Shown piece by piece: positions 34,126 through 43,398 of a stretch of DNA of 64,000 bases (position 1 is its first letter; every line of letters begins with the position of its first letter). The DNA comes from Actinernus sp. WN-2022. Its lineage: Eukaryota; Cnidaria; Anthozoa; Actiniaria; Actinernidae. The DNA is taken from assembly GCA_030867875.1 (NCBI GenBank), contig JAOWCC010000019.1, forward strand, positions 83,480,861 to 83,544,860. The letters are read 5' to 3'. The translations under genes were made by a program, and so were the position numbers. Below the pieces are notes generated by a model, which was not told where the DNA came from, did not search any database, and worked only from the letters and a program-made list of their open reading frames with translations.

Positions 34126-34744
34126 ATGTTGGTCTCGGAGACCCCTAAAAGATAGCAGACCTTTGGAAGATCCCTAAGAGATAGCACTGCTAACGATTTT
34201 AACCCCTAAAAGATAGGTCGAGCACCCCCGTCTATTTTATGAGTTGTTCATGACGGTGATCCAATGCCAAGCAAACGAGCAGCCGCGAGCTCGGTAGTTA
34301 TATTCCTTGAAAAGAACTCTGTTGTTCGCATTCGGCTTCTGAGAATTGCAACTAATTTATGCATCGTGAAACGGCTATCTGCTACGTCATCAGTATGGCA
34401 TTTTCTGCCTCACTTCCCAGACGTCTCTTTCGCGAGTGGGGAGCGATAAGAGTCGGCTGGTTTCCCAGGCTACCATTACGATAAAAAATGAAGATTTTAC
34501 AACACTTTCAGTCCAATTTTAAGATTTTTTGGCGAATGAAAAGCCATAACTTTGGCATTTATTGTCGGTTTCCAAAATCCATGCTCCGTTTTGTGGAGAA
34601 CGTGGTCAACAACATTTTAACGGAAAAAGTTTTTTTTTAAACCGGAAGTGAAGAAATTAACGCATGCGCAAAAGTGCCTGTTTTGCGGTCGTGAAATAGT
34701 CGCACAACTGTTGTTGGAGTAAAATCTACAATAATCGGTCGAAC
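34126..34744. other. Unassigned insert between LINE A and gypsy RNase H
   Basis: Contains three (acccctaa)agatag-like repeats at 34140-34220 and no gypsy or LINE coding blocks. It may be a separate insertion replacing the gypsy linker between RNase H and integrase. Confidence 0.4.
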
Positions 34745-36435
34745 TGGATGTGCATTTTCTCCTATTTCTTCCAACAATGACCTGTTTTGGGACTTGGCTG
34801 AATACTCCAGTCTACAATGAGCTTGACTGTGAATGTGTGTGGAGCAATGGTTTGTGTGCAGTGACAATAGTAAACCTTGGTGCTCCTACAGCAAGTACGG
34901 TACATGCTGAATCTGTCTTTCGACCATTTCATGCAAAGTGCATCCTTTTCTGTTTGGCTGTACCTCTTTTCTACGTCGGTTAACCTGCGACTGATAAAAT
35001 GAACTGGTTGCCATCCTCTCGCTGTCTTTTGAAATAACCCTGCTGTCAGCCATTCATTGTAACGTACCTCTGTGCTCACCATAATTGGAAGACTTGGGTT
35101 GAAAAATGCTATCGTATCATCATTGGAGATACTGTCTTTCAGCTGCTCGATGCATCTCTTTCCTTTGAACTCCAATGGAACTTCAATTCATTGTGTGTTA
35201 ATTCTCTCAGTGGTTGTGTCTGGGATGCGTATCTGGGTATGAACTTGGCCAGATATCCCGTCATCAGTGCCGAGGAAGCTTCGTACTTCCGTCTTCGATT
35301 TTGCTTCTGCACGCTCTTTGATTGCTTTTACTTTATCTGGTGCAGGCATCAGTCCGTCCTGGCTAAATCTGTAGCCATAGAATTCCAGTTGTCTTTGACT
35401 AAACTCACATTTAGTTGGATTAAGTATGATGCCATAGTCATCTGCCCTTTGAAGGACTATCTCTAGTGTCTTGTTGTGCTCTGTCCAGTCACGTCCTCCG
35501 ATTAGAATATCATCTTTTTGGTTCAAGCATTGAGGGATGTCACCAAAGTGCTTCGTCAAACAGATCTTGTGAAGCTTTGGCGCCAAATACGAGTCTCTTT
35601 GGTCTGAAGTGGCCCCATGGGGTACTAAATTTGGCGATTCCTCTTGATTTTGGATTGAGTATAAGTTGATGGTAACCTTGTCGTAAGTCTAGTTTGGTCC
35701 AGATAGTGGAATTTGTGAGCGAAGTCTTCTACTACCGGTGCCTGTGATCATGTTACGTTCCATGTATTTGTTCGGTACTCTGAGGTCTACGCTAGCTCTA
35801 ATCATGTGTGGTTACAGTTCTTCCTTTGACGTTTGAGCGAATTTGGGCTTTGGCTGGACTACCACGGGCGAGCACCATGTCACGGGTTCATCTTCTGGAA
35901 CCTTTTCAAAAATCCCTCTTCTACCCCTTGTTCTAGCCATTTCTTTATTGGTTTCTGCATGTAGTTGGGGACCTGACGGGGTTTCTGTTTCACAGGGGTG
36001 AATTTGGGCTTTGGCTGGACTACCACGGGCGAGCACCATGTCACGGGTTCATCTTCTGGAACCTTTTCAAAAATCCCTCTTCTACCCCTTGTTCTAGCCA
36101 TTTCTTTATTGGTTTCTGCATGTAGTAGGGGACCTGACGGGGTTTCTGTGTCACAGGGGTTGCTTCTGGTTTCATATGGAACTGTCCATATAATTATTTG
36201 TTGTAATATGTGGCTATATACTTGTCTATGATGTCTTTCATTTCTTGTTCCTTGGAGTCCTCTTTGGAAGATTTTATGCTCTGTGTTATGTTGTCATTTA
36301 TCCTCATCTCATTTGGTTCTGTTAATTCACCATCTGGTTGAATTTTTATCATTCCCAGGTCTGTTAGGGTTCTTTTGCTGAGTAGAGGGGCTGAGTGGAT
36401 TCTCCCATACACAAGTTCAAGTTTATTCTGCACTC
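34745..36435 (-). pseudogene. Ty3/gypsy reverse transcriptase and RNase H, with internal duplication
   Basis: Minus strand. The N-terminal linker reads GRIHSAPLLSKRTLTDLGMI (about 36345-36410). RT follows with KWLEQG ... PVTWCSPVVVQPKPK, then the C-terminal palm (YGIILNPTKCEFSQRQLEFYGYRFS) and a RNase H-like block with ISRRLTDVEKRYSQTEKDAL. The catalytic palm segment between about 35590 and 35810 is in scrambled frames. A 161-bp direct duplication (35839-35999 and 36000-36160) repeats the VTWCSPVVV region. It is the same element as the integrase at 31632-32697. Confidence 0.85.
35839..36160. repeat. 161-bp tandem duplication within gypsy RT
   Basis: gaatttgggctttggctgga starts at 35839 and again at 36000; the units differ at a few positions (for example ttggggacc against taggggacc). 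Confidence 0.9.
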
Positions 36436-36439
36436 TGTA

Positions 36440-38950
36440 CTTTTTACAATGACTACAGTTACAATTACATTAACAATACATTTAAATGAAAATAAAGAAA
36501 TGTACATATTCTATATTGAGATCGTGCGCAGTGACCAAAGTAGCGTAGCTTTCGAGTTGGACACTGCCTAGCTACGATTAAAGATACTAGATTCATTTAG
36601 GCACAGCTGAATATTCATATATTCATATTATAATATTTGTTTTTTTTAAAGAGTAGTTGTATATTTGTTTTTAAATATACTAACAGAGCAAGCACATTTC
36701 AATTCAAAGTCGATATTTTCCCAGATTTTCGATGAGATATACTTAAATGTATGCATTCCGTAGTTTGTTTGTGTTTTTGATCTATTAAAATTTAGATTGG
36801 CGGCAAATCTTGAATTATAGGAGTTTTTTGGGCAAGTGTAATGTAATTAGAAAAGACGGATGGCATTTGTGTTTTCTCATTGATAATTTTGTAAGTGAAT
36901 GCTGCAATTCTTAATTTGAAGATATTTTCAAGTTTTAGAAGTCTAAGGATATTAAAATATGGCGTTGCATTTTCTCTGCTATGAGCAAACAAATATGTTT
37001 CGTAAGCATTTATTTTGGCAGGAGCGTATTTTTGATAACTTGGTTGTATATGTGTTACCCCAGCTCATGAGGCCATAGTTTAAATATGGGTATACGAGTG
37101 TATAGTAGAGTTGCTTCAATGTATTTAGATCAAGGTAATACCGGAGTTTATTTATAATTCCAGTATTTTTAGCGATTTTACTATTTACATGTTTAATTTG
37201 TTGCTCCCAGTTAATGTGTTCATCTATATAAATTCCTAAGTATTTTATATAGCTTTTTTGTTCAATATTAGTGATGTTAATTTTAGTGTTTTTTTTCTTT
37301 GTTGAGGCTATAATCATGAAGTTAGTTTTTTCATATTAACAGAGAGTTTATTTATTTCATAATAACGGATAATTAATTTGAACTCTTGATTCATTACAGT
37401 TTCTAGGTCGTTTATATTATTACTTGAATAGAATACATTGGTGTCATCAGCAAATATACGAAAGGAAAGTTTGTTAGAGCAATTTGGCATATCATTTATA
37501 TATAGTAAAAAAAGTAAAAAAGTAGTGGCCCAAGTGTTGAGCTGTAAGGTACTCCACAAGTCATCTGTAGCATACTGGATTTAACGTCATCTATTTTTAC
37601 ATACTGCTGTCGATTATTTAAATAATTGCTAAACCATGACAAGGGTAAGCCCCGAATTCCATATTTCTTTAGTTTAGAAAGCAGAATTTGATGATTAACT
37701 GTATCAAACGCTTTGGAGAAGTTTAAGAATAATCCACATGTTAATTGTTTATTGTCAATAGTGGTTTTTAACTGATCCGTTAATTCAAGTATTGCTTGTT
37801 CTGTGGAGTACCCTTTTCTAAAACCAAACTGATGACCAAATAGGATACATTTTTTTTCCAAAAATGATATTAACTGATCATATGCAAGTCTCTCTAATAT
37901 TTTTGCAAAAGGTGATAATGTTGATATCGGTCTATAGTCATAAGGATCAGTAACTATATCACTTTTATAAATTGGAGTAACTGCAGATATTTTCAGTATA
38001 TCAGGCACAGCACCTTTTTTAATAGATCATTGTAGATATAGGTAAAATGCGGTGAAATAATTTTATCTATTATTTTAATTAATTTATTAGGAATACCTAT
38101 AGAGGCCTTATTATCCTTTAAGCCTAGAAAAAGTTCACAGACTTGTTGTTCAGTAACAGGAGACATAGCGAAACTTGAAGTTGGTGAATTATGAATATAG
38201 TCAGTCGGATTCTTATTTGAGGGTTTAATTAGGTTAGTCAGACTGGGGCCAACATTAACAAAATGCTGGTTGAATTGATTCGCTATGTCTAATTTATTAG
38301 TATATATCTTGTTGTTTCTTATTGGGTATAGTTGACCTTTGGTTTTTATTTTAATTAGTGTTCCAATCAATTTCCAGGTGGTTTTTAAGTTATTTTTGCA
38401 TATCTCAAAATGTTTATAGTAGTACTGTGTTTTAATTACTCTGTGTTTTTATTCGATTCAGTTTGTTGGAGAATTTCAATATCATTAGAAAGAAAATGTG
38501 TGCGATACATTTTCTGCTTAGTCTTAATTGATTTTAAAATGCCGTTGGTTATCCAGGGTTTAGTTAATTGTTTTAATTTACTTCGTGGGACTACTTTGTA
38601 TGGAGCATGCTTATTTGTTATTTCATTTATAGCATTAATTACATTTGAAGTTGCTTCATTAAGATCATTATTCTCGAATAAAAGCTTGCTCCAGTTTATA
38701 ACATTTATCTCGTTTAAATAAGCTTCTTGATTGAATTTTTTAAATTCCCTGTACAACCTTTTTCTTTAGTTCTTTTTACAGTAGTATTAATTAGGCAGAA
38801 TACTGGTAGGTGATCAGAAATATCTTATAGCGCAATTCCAGAGGTTAAGTTTGAGTTATAGGTGTATTTGTATATATGTGATCAATTAATGTCTTAGTAT
38901 GATCAGTAATTCGTGTTGGTTTTGTTATAATTGGAATAATTGGAATAAAG
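36440..38950 (-). mobile_element. Non-LTR retrotransposon (LINE B) inserted in the gypsy element
   Basis: Minus strand. From right to left: end of an endonuclease domain (TKPTRITDHTKTLIDHIYTN, about 38870-38930), a linker, then RT blocks NKASIGIPNKLIKII, VTPIYKSD, DYRPISTLSPFAKILERL, QFGFRKGYST, LNFSKAFDTVNH, GVPYSSTLGPLLF, the catalytic IFADDTNVF (about 37440-37465), and YLGIYIDEHINW. Several frameshifts break it. It is 5'-truncated within the endonuclease and lies between the gypsy protease (38955-39202) and RT (from 36435). Confidence 0.87.
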
Positions 38951-38954
38951 TGGA

Positions 38955-39202
38955 ACTCGACAATACATTTTGCTGGTTTTTCGCATGTCTTATTCCGGAT
39001 GATTGTCTCGAATTCTCCTTTTACTGAGAGCTTGTGCTGCAGTGTGTTGAGCTTGATCATGCTCGATTCCAGTGTGGGTTGGTGTTGGTTTGATTAGTGA
39101 AAGCTTTGAACTGATGTTCATCATTTACATTTACGTCGGCCCCACTGTCGGGTTCCACTTGTACATTCACATCATCTAGTCTTATTGTTACCGTTTTACT
39201 GG
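38955..39202 (-). pseudogene. Ty3/gypsy aspartic protease fragment
   Basis: The minus-strand frame immediately left of the Polinton contains VEPDSGADVNV (about 39130-39165), the DSGA active-site motif of retroviral-type aspartic proteases, then EHQFKAF and CIVEFH before LINE B interrupts it. It is the direct continuation of the gag piece on the far side of the Polinton. Confidence 0.8.
39198..39202 (+). repeat. Target-site duplication, left (actgg)
   Basis: actgg abuts the left Polinton terminus and is repeated at 55925-55929. It can be read as 6 bp (tactgg, 39197-39202 and 55924-55929) because the terminal base is ambiguous. Polinton integrases usually leave 5-6 bp duplications. Confidence 0.82.
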
Positions 39203-39461
39203 AGTAGTATAGTAATTGGCGGTTCTGGCCCACGTTGTATTTTTGTTTTGTTTTTTCATCTAATGGACATCCTCACTTCGTTCAGCCCTCACTTCGTTCG
39301 GGGTCCATTAGATGAAAAAAACAACGAAAAAATACAACGTGGGCCAAAACACGCCAGTTACGATACTACTATAGTTTATTTATTGTATTTATAAATTATA
39401 TTAAGTAATCGGTTTCTACCGCTTTTTTCCGGATTGGAGCAGTTTTGTTGTACTATTTTTT
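39203..39461 (+). repeat. Left TIR of the Polinton, with internal fold-back
   Basis: Matches the reverse complement of 55667-55924 almost perfectly. Its outer two thirds are themselves an inverted repeat: arm 39203-39267 pairs with 39304-39370 (agtagtat ... taatgga against tccatta ... atactact), around a loop carrying the direct repeat cctcacttcgttc twice (39271-39283 and 39287-39299). Confidence 0.95.
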
Positions 39462-39688
39462 CATCGTATTTTACATTTTAACACCTATTAAAGGAATGAT
39501 TAGTTTACAGTATATCCATCCATGGTACTAACATACATTCTCTACTTCACGATATTAACGTTTGCTGTTATCTTAGTACGTATTAATACCACACAGATTA
39601 GACAAGTGCGTATAATTGAAGAACCTCAACGTAGACGTCACAACTAAGATACCAATTAGACATATAACATATATAGGTATATTGCACG
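39462..39688. promoter_or_regulatory. Leader of the first Polinton gene
   Basis: AT-rich, ending in acatataacatatataggta about 8-28 nt before the ATG at 39689. Promoter role inferred from the similar motifs in front of other genes of the element. Confidence 0.35.
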
Positions 39689-40108
39689 ATGACTGAGACA
39701 AGAACTTGTGATTGGTTGATGCGAGGAAAGACCACGAAATGTATAAGTAAGTGTTCAAAGACGTCAGAGTATTGCTCTCAACATAACTTCCAGATAGGAA
39801 GAGGATGTGCTATATTCGTTCCATGTTTGACGTGTAGTCGAGGCTGTCGTACTACTTACGAACTTTGTGCAAAATGTGGTGCACCTCAACGCCGTACCAT
39901 TCGCAATAAGAAGAACCTTGATAAGAAACGAGCTAATGAGTCGGCGAATATCACGTGTTCAAATGTAGTAGAATCGGAGAAAGATCTAAATGTAGTGGAA
40001 TCGGAAAAAGATCAAAATGTGGTGGACATTCACGATCTCGATAATGCATTGGATGACCTCTCCATCAGTGAGAAAGATCTAAATGTGGTAGGATCGGAGG
40101 ATAAGTAG
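39689..40108 (+). CDS. Cys-rich putative zinc-binding protein (139 aa)
   Basis: Residues 1-70 hold about ten Cys plus a His in pairs: C-D-W near residue 7, KCISKC, EYCSQH, PCLTCSRGC and LCAKCG. This suggests two zinc-binding modules, the last resembling a zinc ribbon. The C-terminal half is low-complexity and acidic, with a degenerate repeat of the type NVVESEKD three to four times. Similar Cys-rich proteins occur in some Polintons and large DNA viruses, but the function is unknown to me. First gene from the left end, transcribed inward, 128 nt upstream of the TFIIB-like gene. A DNA- or RNA-binding regulator is the simplest reading (inference). Confidence 0.75.
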   Translation: MTETRTCDWLMRGKTTKCISKCSKTSEYCSQHNFQIGRGCAIFVPCLTCSRGCRTTYELCAKCGAPQRRTIRNKKNLDKKRANESANITCSNVVESEKDLNVVESEKDQNVVDIHDLDNALDDLSISEKDLNVVGSEDK

Positions 40109-40236
40109 AAATCACGATACGAAAAAGAAAAAAAGAATGAAGAGAAATTGTTATGCGACCTCTCTTCATTTTTTTCTTTTTTTTTTTAAACAAACAAACA
40201 ATTAGACAATTGACAGGCACATGGTATACAACTAGT

Positions 40237-41193
40237 ATGGATGATCTTATTAGATTACTTGGTCCAGAAATTTGTGCAAGCCTACATATCAAACCACGGT
40301 TACATATTAACACTGGTGAAACATGTTCCGAATGTCTATGCCCGATGGAAATGCAAGGAACGGAATTCATATGTCCCGCCTGTGGTCTTATTTCCGAGAC
40401 TGAATCATGTGAAGGAACAACTACCAATCTTACTACTAGGTTACGCATAGTAGGGCCGGATAGCTTTCGGTATCAACATGATCTAGACCGCACAATCCCA
40501 AAGCAAAGCGATAACAAAGAATTGCAACTACGAACGATAATGCGAGAACTAAAGGCATACGACACTATTTATAAACAAAATTACGACCTCTCGTTTCCCA
40601 CAAATGTATTAGTAATCGTAGCCGATGCATTCATTCAAGTACAGAAAGTTTGCATCAAACGTAGCTATGCGAAACGAACTATTTTAGCTATACTTTATCA
40701 AGCATGTATACGATGTGGGTTCATTAGATCTAAAGGAGAGGTCGCTCGTTTTATGCAACTAAACGATAAAAGCATATGTCGTGGAAATGTCTTTATACGT
40801 TCTCTACATGATGACGATAAGATCGATATAGATTTGAATACCGATCGAATAGCTCCTCACATTACAACGACTTTTGCTAAACTCGACCCCCAAGGAGTAC
40901 CTAAGAATGTCCAACAAATAGTCTATGAGATTGTTCATAAGGCAATAGAAAACAATATAGGTACCAGCTCCATACTTAGAACTAAAGTCGTTGGAGCGAG
41001 TTACGGGGTACTACATCGTTCGGGATCTCGTATGTCTCTTATGGACGTTGTTAAACGGTGTGGTATACATAAGGGTTCGGTCGTGCGTTTTATCAATGAG
41101 TTGATTGCTTACAATTCCCACTTTGAGCCCATCTATACGAGACACGGTCTAACTAGCGATAGTGAAATACACAATAAGAAAAAATCCCGATAG
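40237..41193 (+). CDS. TFIIB-like transcription factor (318 aa)
   Basis: I start it at the ATG of 40237 (MDDLIRLL) rather than the upstream in-frame ATG at 40153, because the intervening stretch translates from a poly-T run. Residues 30-49 form a zinc ribbon, CxxC-x12-CxxC (TCSEC ... ICPACGL), like the N-terminal ribbon of TFIIB/TFB. Two helical repeats follow (about residues 95-180 and 215-300; RSYAKRTILAILYQACIRCG and GSRMSLMDVVKRCGIHKGSV), matching cyclin-like core repeats. Cellular TFIIB recruits RNA polymerase II and sets the start site; viral homologues direct late transcription. Alternatives are a Brf-like factor or a VLTF3-type viral protein. Confidence 0.72.
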   Translation: MDDLIRLLGPEICASLHIKPRLHINTGETCSECLCPMEMQGTEFICPACGLISETESCEGTTTNLTTRLRIVGPDSFRYQHDLDRTIPKQSDNKELQLRTIMRELKAYDTIYKQNYDLSFPTNVLVIVADAFIQVQKVCIKRSYAKRTILAILYQACIRCGFIRSKGEVARFMQLNDKSICRGNVFIRSLHDDDKIDIDLNTDRIAPHITTTFAKLDPQGVPKNVQQIVYEIVHKAIENNIGTSSILRTKVVGASYGVLHRSGSRMSLMDVVKRCGIHKGSVVRFINELIAYNSHFEPIYTRHGLTSDSEIHNKKKSR

Positions 41194-41257
41194 AGGAAGA
41201 ACTGGGGAAAAAACAACTTCAACGCGCTATGTACACAAATAGTTTTTATTGTATGTC

Positions 41258-41450
41258 AATTACCAAACCGGCCCTTGCCGGACCGCATTCCTACATAATT
41301 TATACTGAATTACCAAACCGGTCCTTTCAGGACCGCATTCCTACATAATTTATACTGAATTACCAAACCGGTCCTGCAAGGACCGCATTCCTACATAATT
41401 TATACTGAATTACCAAACCGGCCCTTGCAGGACCGCATTCCTACATAATT
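41258..41450. repeat. Four tandem 50-bp units, each with a small palindrome
   Basis: Unit: aattaccaaaccggtccttg, then caggaccgcattcctacata, then atttatactg. Units start at 41258, 41308, 41358 and 41408. Each contains cggtcct-NNN-aggaccg, a 7-bp stem whose loop varies between units. They lie between the convergent TFIIB-like gene and the minus-strand gene at 41757. Possible roles: bidirectional termination, or protein binding for replication or packaging. Confidence 0.92.
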
Positions 41451-41639
41451 ACTTTTAAGGCGCCTTGAATCAGCCGTTTACGATTTAAACATCAAAATTC
41501 ATCTCTAGGAAATTTCAAAACACACTATTACTCATATAGGGAGGACAAGGAACACGATAGAAACGTTTTTAAAATGATTCGCCGACTGCGAAAGAAGATA
41601 TTTGACTCCGCCGTACATCCTACATTTGCGACACATTTT

Positions 41640-41741
41640 TCTGGTTACCTTTGAGGGCCTTAGAAATTAGTTCAATGCTTTCACAGTAGTCTATGTTAGT
41701 CTCCGTTTTCACATCTTCTTCGATTCCTGTGAAGTCCATTG
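41640..41741 (-). pseudogene. Duplicated internal segment of the adjacent gene
   Basis: About 100 bp (tggttacctttgagggcctt ... gaagtccatt) repeat 42009-42110 of the neighbouring minus-strand gene with about 10% divergence. They lie just beyond its stop codon, out of its coding sequence. Confidence 0.85.
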
Positions 41742-41756
41742 GACCGCTTTACATAA

Positions 41757-42404
41757 TTACTTCCAAAGCTTCTCGTTCACCCTACAAACTTCCCTTATGG
41801 TATTAAAATTGTCACGAAAAAAGTTAAACGCAAGGCTACAGTGAAGTAGGTTATTGTATTCACGAACTAAGGAATGAAATTGTTTCAATGACCTACAACG
41901 TCTTTCGCTAAGTCCTACCTCGCTGGCAATGAGTTTCATACGAACTTTTCTATTTTTCAGTACTTCCACGATGATTCCTTGTACTTGCGAATAATTCAAC
42001 GTTCCTTTCTGGTTACCTTCGAGGGCCCTAGAAATTAGTTTGATGCTTTCAAAGCAGTCTGCGTTAGTCTCTGTTTTCACGTCTTCTTCGATTCCTGTGA
42101 AGTCCATTCGACGCTCGGTGTTTAAGCTTTCTTCAAGCGTTCGTCTCACCTCTTCGAGGGGCATTTTGGTTGGTCTTTTCCTCTTTGTCGGTCGATCGAT
42201 CGTGAGGTCTTGTCCATTTAGTTCCGGGTAGGTCTCAGCAAGACGGTTCTTAATACTTGAAATGAATTCTTCTCCGGTACATTTAGCCTTTCCAGTGTCT
42301 ATGAACTCCCCAACTTGATCAAGAACGCCATTTAAGTCTCTAACGAGCGCGAGAAACCTTCCGTGCTCCATGGGTAAACGATAATGACGAAAGGGATGGG
42401 CCAT
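41757..42404 (-). CDS. Unknown Polinton protein with possible C-terminal HTH (215 aa)
   Basis: The ATG at 42404 (MAHPFRHYRL) is preferred; the longer open frame upstream has no ATG and runs through tandem repeats. A central basic patch (RPTKRKRPTK) is followed by an acidic linker. About residues 145-185 (MKLIASEVGLSERRCRSLKQF) look like a helix-turn-helix. It could bind DNA, but I do not recognise the family. It is convergent with the TFIIB-like gene; the 50-bp repeats lie between them. Confidence 0.6.
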   Translation of the reverse strand: MAHPFRHYRLPMEHGRFLALVRDLNGVLDQVGEFIDTGKAKCTGEEFISSIKNRLAETYPELNGQDLTIDRPTKRKRPTKMPLEEVRRTLEESLNTERRMDFTGIEEDVKTETNADCFESIKLISRALEGNQKGTLNYSQVQGIIVEVLKNRKVRMKLIASEVGLSERRCRSLKQFHSLVREYNNLLHCSLAFNFFRDNFNTIREVCRVNEKLWK

Positions 42405-42453
42405 GATCTCTATTATACCAGCAATAACACCTGCGTGATAGATGTCATACTTC

Positions 42454-42582
42454 GTGCCGACCTCGTGGTCTATATGGCGCCATCGATACAACCTGCGTGC
42501 CGACCTCGTGGTCTATATGACGCTATCGATACCACCTGCGTGCCGTCCTCGTGGTCTATATTACACCATCGATATCATAAGT
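42454..42582. repeat. Three tandem 43-bp units upstream of the 41757-42404 gene
   Basis: Units beginning gtgccgacctcgtggtctat start at 42454, 42497 and 42540 and contain a cgccatcgata core. They cover the expected promoter and leader of the minus-strand gene. Confidence 0.88.
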
Positions 42583-42600
42583 ATTGCGCCACCAACGGAA

Positions 42601-42745
42601 GTTTGCGTGCAAACCAGATGTCGGAATTAATTTATACTAAGATTGTAAAATCCACGCTTGGCACAATCGACAGAAATTTGCATACGGACCAGACGTCAGA
42701 ATTAATTTATACTAAGATTATAAAATCCACGCTGGTTATATTGAT
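42601..42745. repeat. Two ~75-bp direct repeats
   Basis: ttgcgtgcaaaccagatgtc and ttgcatacggaccagacgtc open two units that share gaattaatttatactaagat and aaaatccacgct at 75-bp spacing. Non-coding, between two minus-strand genes. Confidence 0.85.
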
Positions 42746-42747
42746 TC

Positions 42748-43382
42748 TTATCCCACTAGACTGCCAAGTTTTGCTCTCATCTCCTTTCGGATCTCGGATC
42801 GAAGTTGTTCTACGTTTTTTGATCCTCTTTCTTGTCTGTTTTTTTGCCGTATTTCGAGTTTAAGCGTCTCATATTTCCTTTTCTCATCAATAACGCTTCT
42901 GAACTCGGCTTCTGAAATGTTACAATCGGCTAGAGCTTTTGAGACTTTGACTTCCACGGAATTCGCCTTAGCTTTTGCTAACATAACAGTCTTTTCATGC
43001 TTCGAGACGCGAACGCCAAGTTTCTTACTAACAACAGTCATCGAAGCCGATATGACGGCACACAGGAACCCCGCTGATCCTAAGGAAATACCCACAGGTA
43101 GCCCAATCCCCGTAAATGATGAACCTAACGCAGAAGCTGATAAAACGCCACTCAGGCTACCTGCATGTGGCCACAGCAATCCCATGAACGATACCACGCG
43201 CTCGAGCATATTTTTTTGCGAACAACTTCGTAGTGCTTTGCTTGTTGTTCTAGCTCAGCAAGCGTATCACAGACTTTTTGCAGTCTAAAACTCGATCCAT
43301 TTATATCGCTAAGTTCCTTTATAGCTCCCGATGGATAGATACCTGGTGCTGTTGGAAACGGTTGAATCGAATCGCCATCCAT
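42748..43382 (-). CDS. Coiled-coil/membrane protein split by a frameshift at an A7 run
   Basis: The N-terminal part starts at the ATG of 43382 (MDGDSIQPFPTAPG, preceded by acgtatataca) and holds a coiled-coil helix with Leu and Glu-Gln heptads. The frame breaks at seven A (minus strand) at 43211-43217. From there a second frame encodes two glycine-rich hydrophobic segments (SALGSSFTGIGLPVGIS and AGFLCAVISASMTVV), then KHEKTVMLAKAKANSVEVKV and a charged coiled coil to 42748. Uninterrupted cnidarian Polinton proteins with this N-to-C layout are known to me by pattern, so I treat it as one gene. The break may be a mutation, an assembly error, or slippage at the homopolymer. Confidence 0.65.
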
Positions 43383-43398
43383 TGTATATACGTATGAT

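Noticed and set aside
35191..35669. Plus-strand open frames opposite the gypsy RT
   Set aside because: Antisense shadows of the minus-strand RT/RNase H coding sequence.
40065..40448. 127-codon minus-strand frame over the TFIIB-like start
   Set aside because: Antisense of a motif-bearing gene; poly-Lys from a poly-T run, no domain.
41258..41450. CRISPR array
   Set aside because: Units are contiguous 50-bp tandem repeats without unique spacers, in a eukaryotic mobile element with no cas genes.
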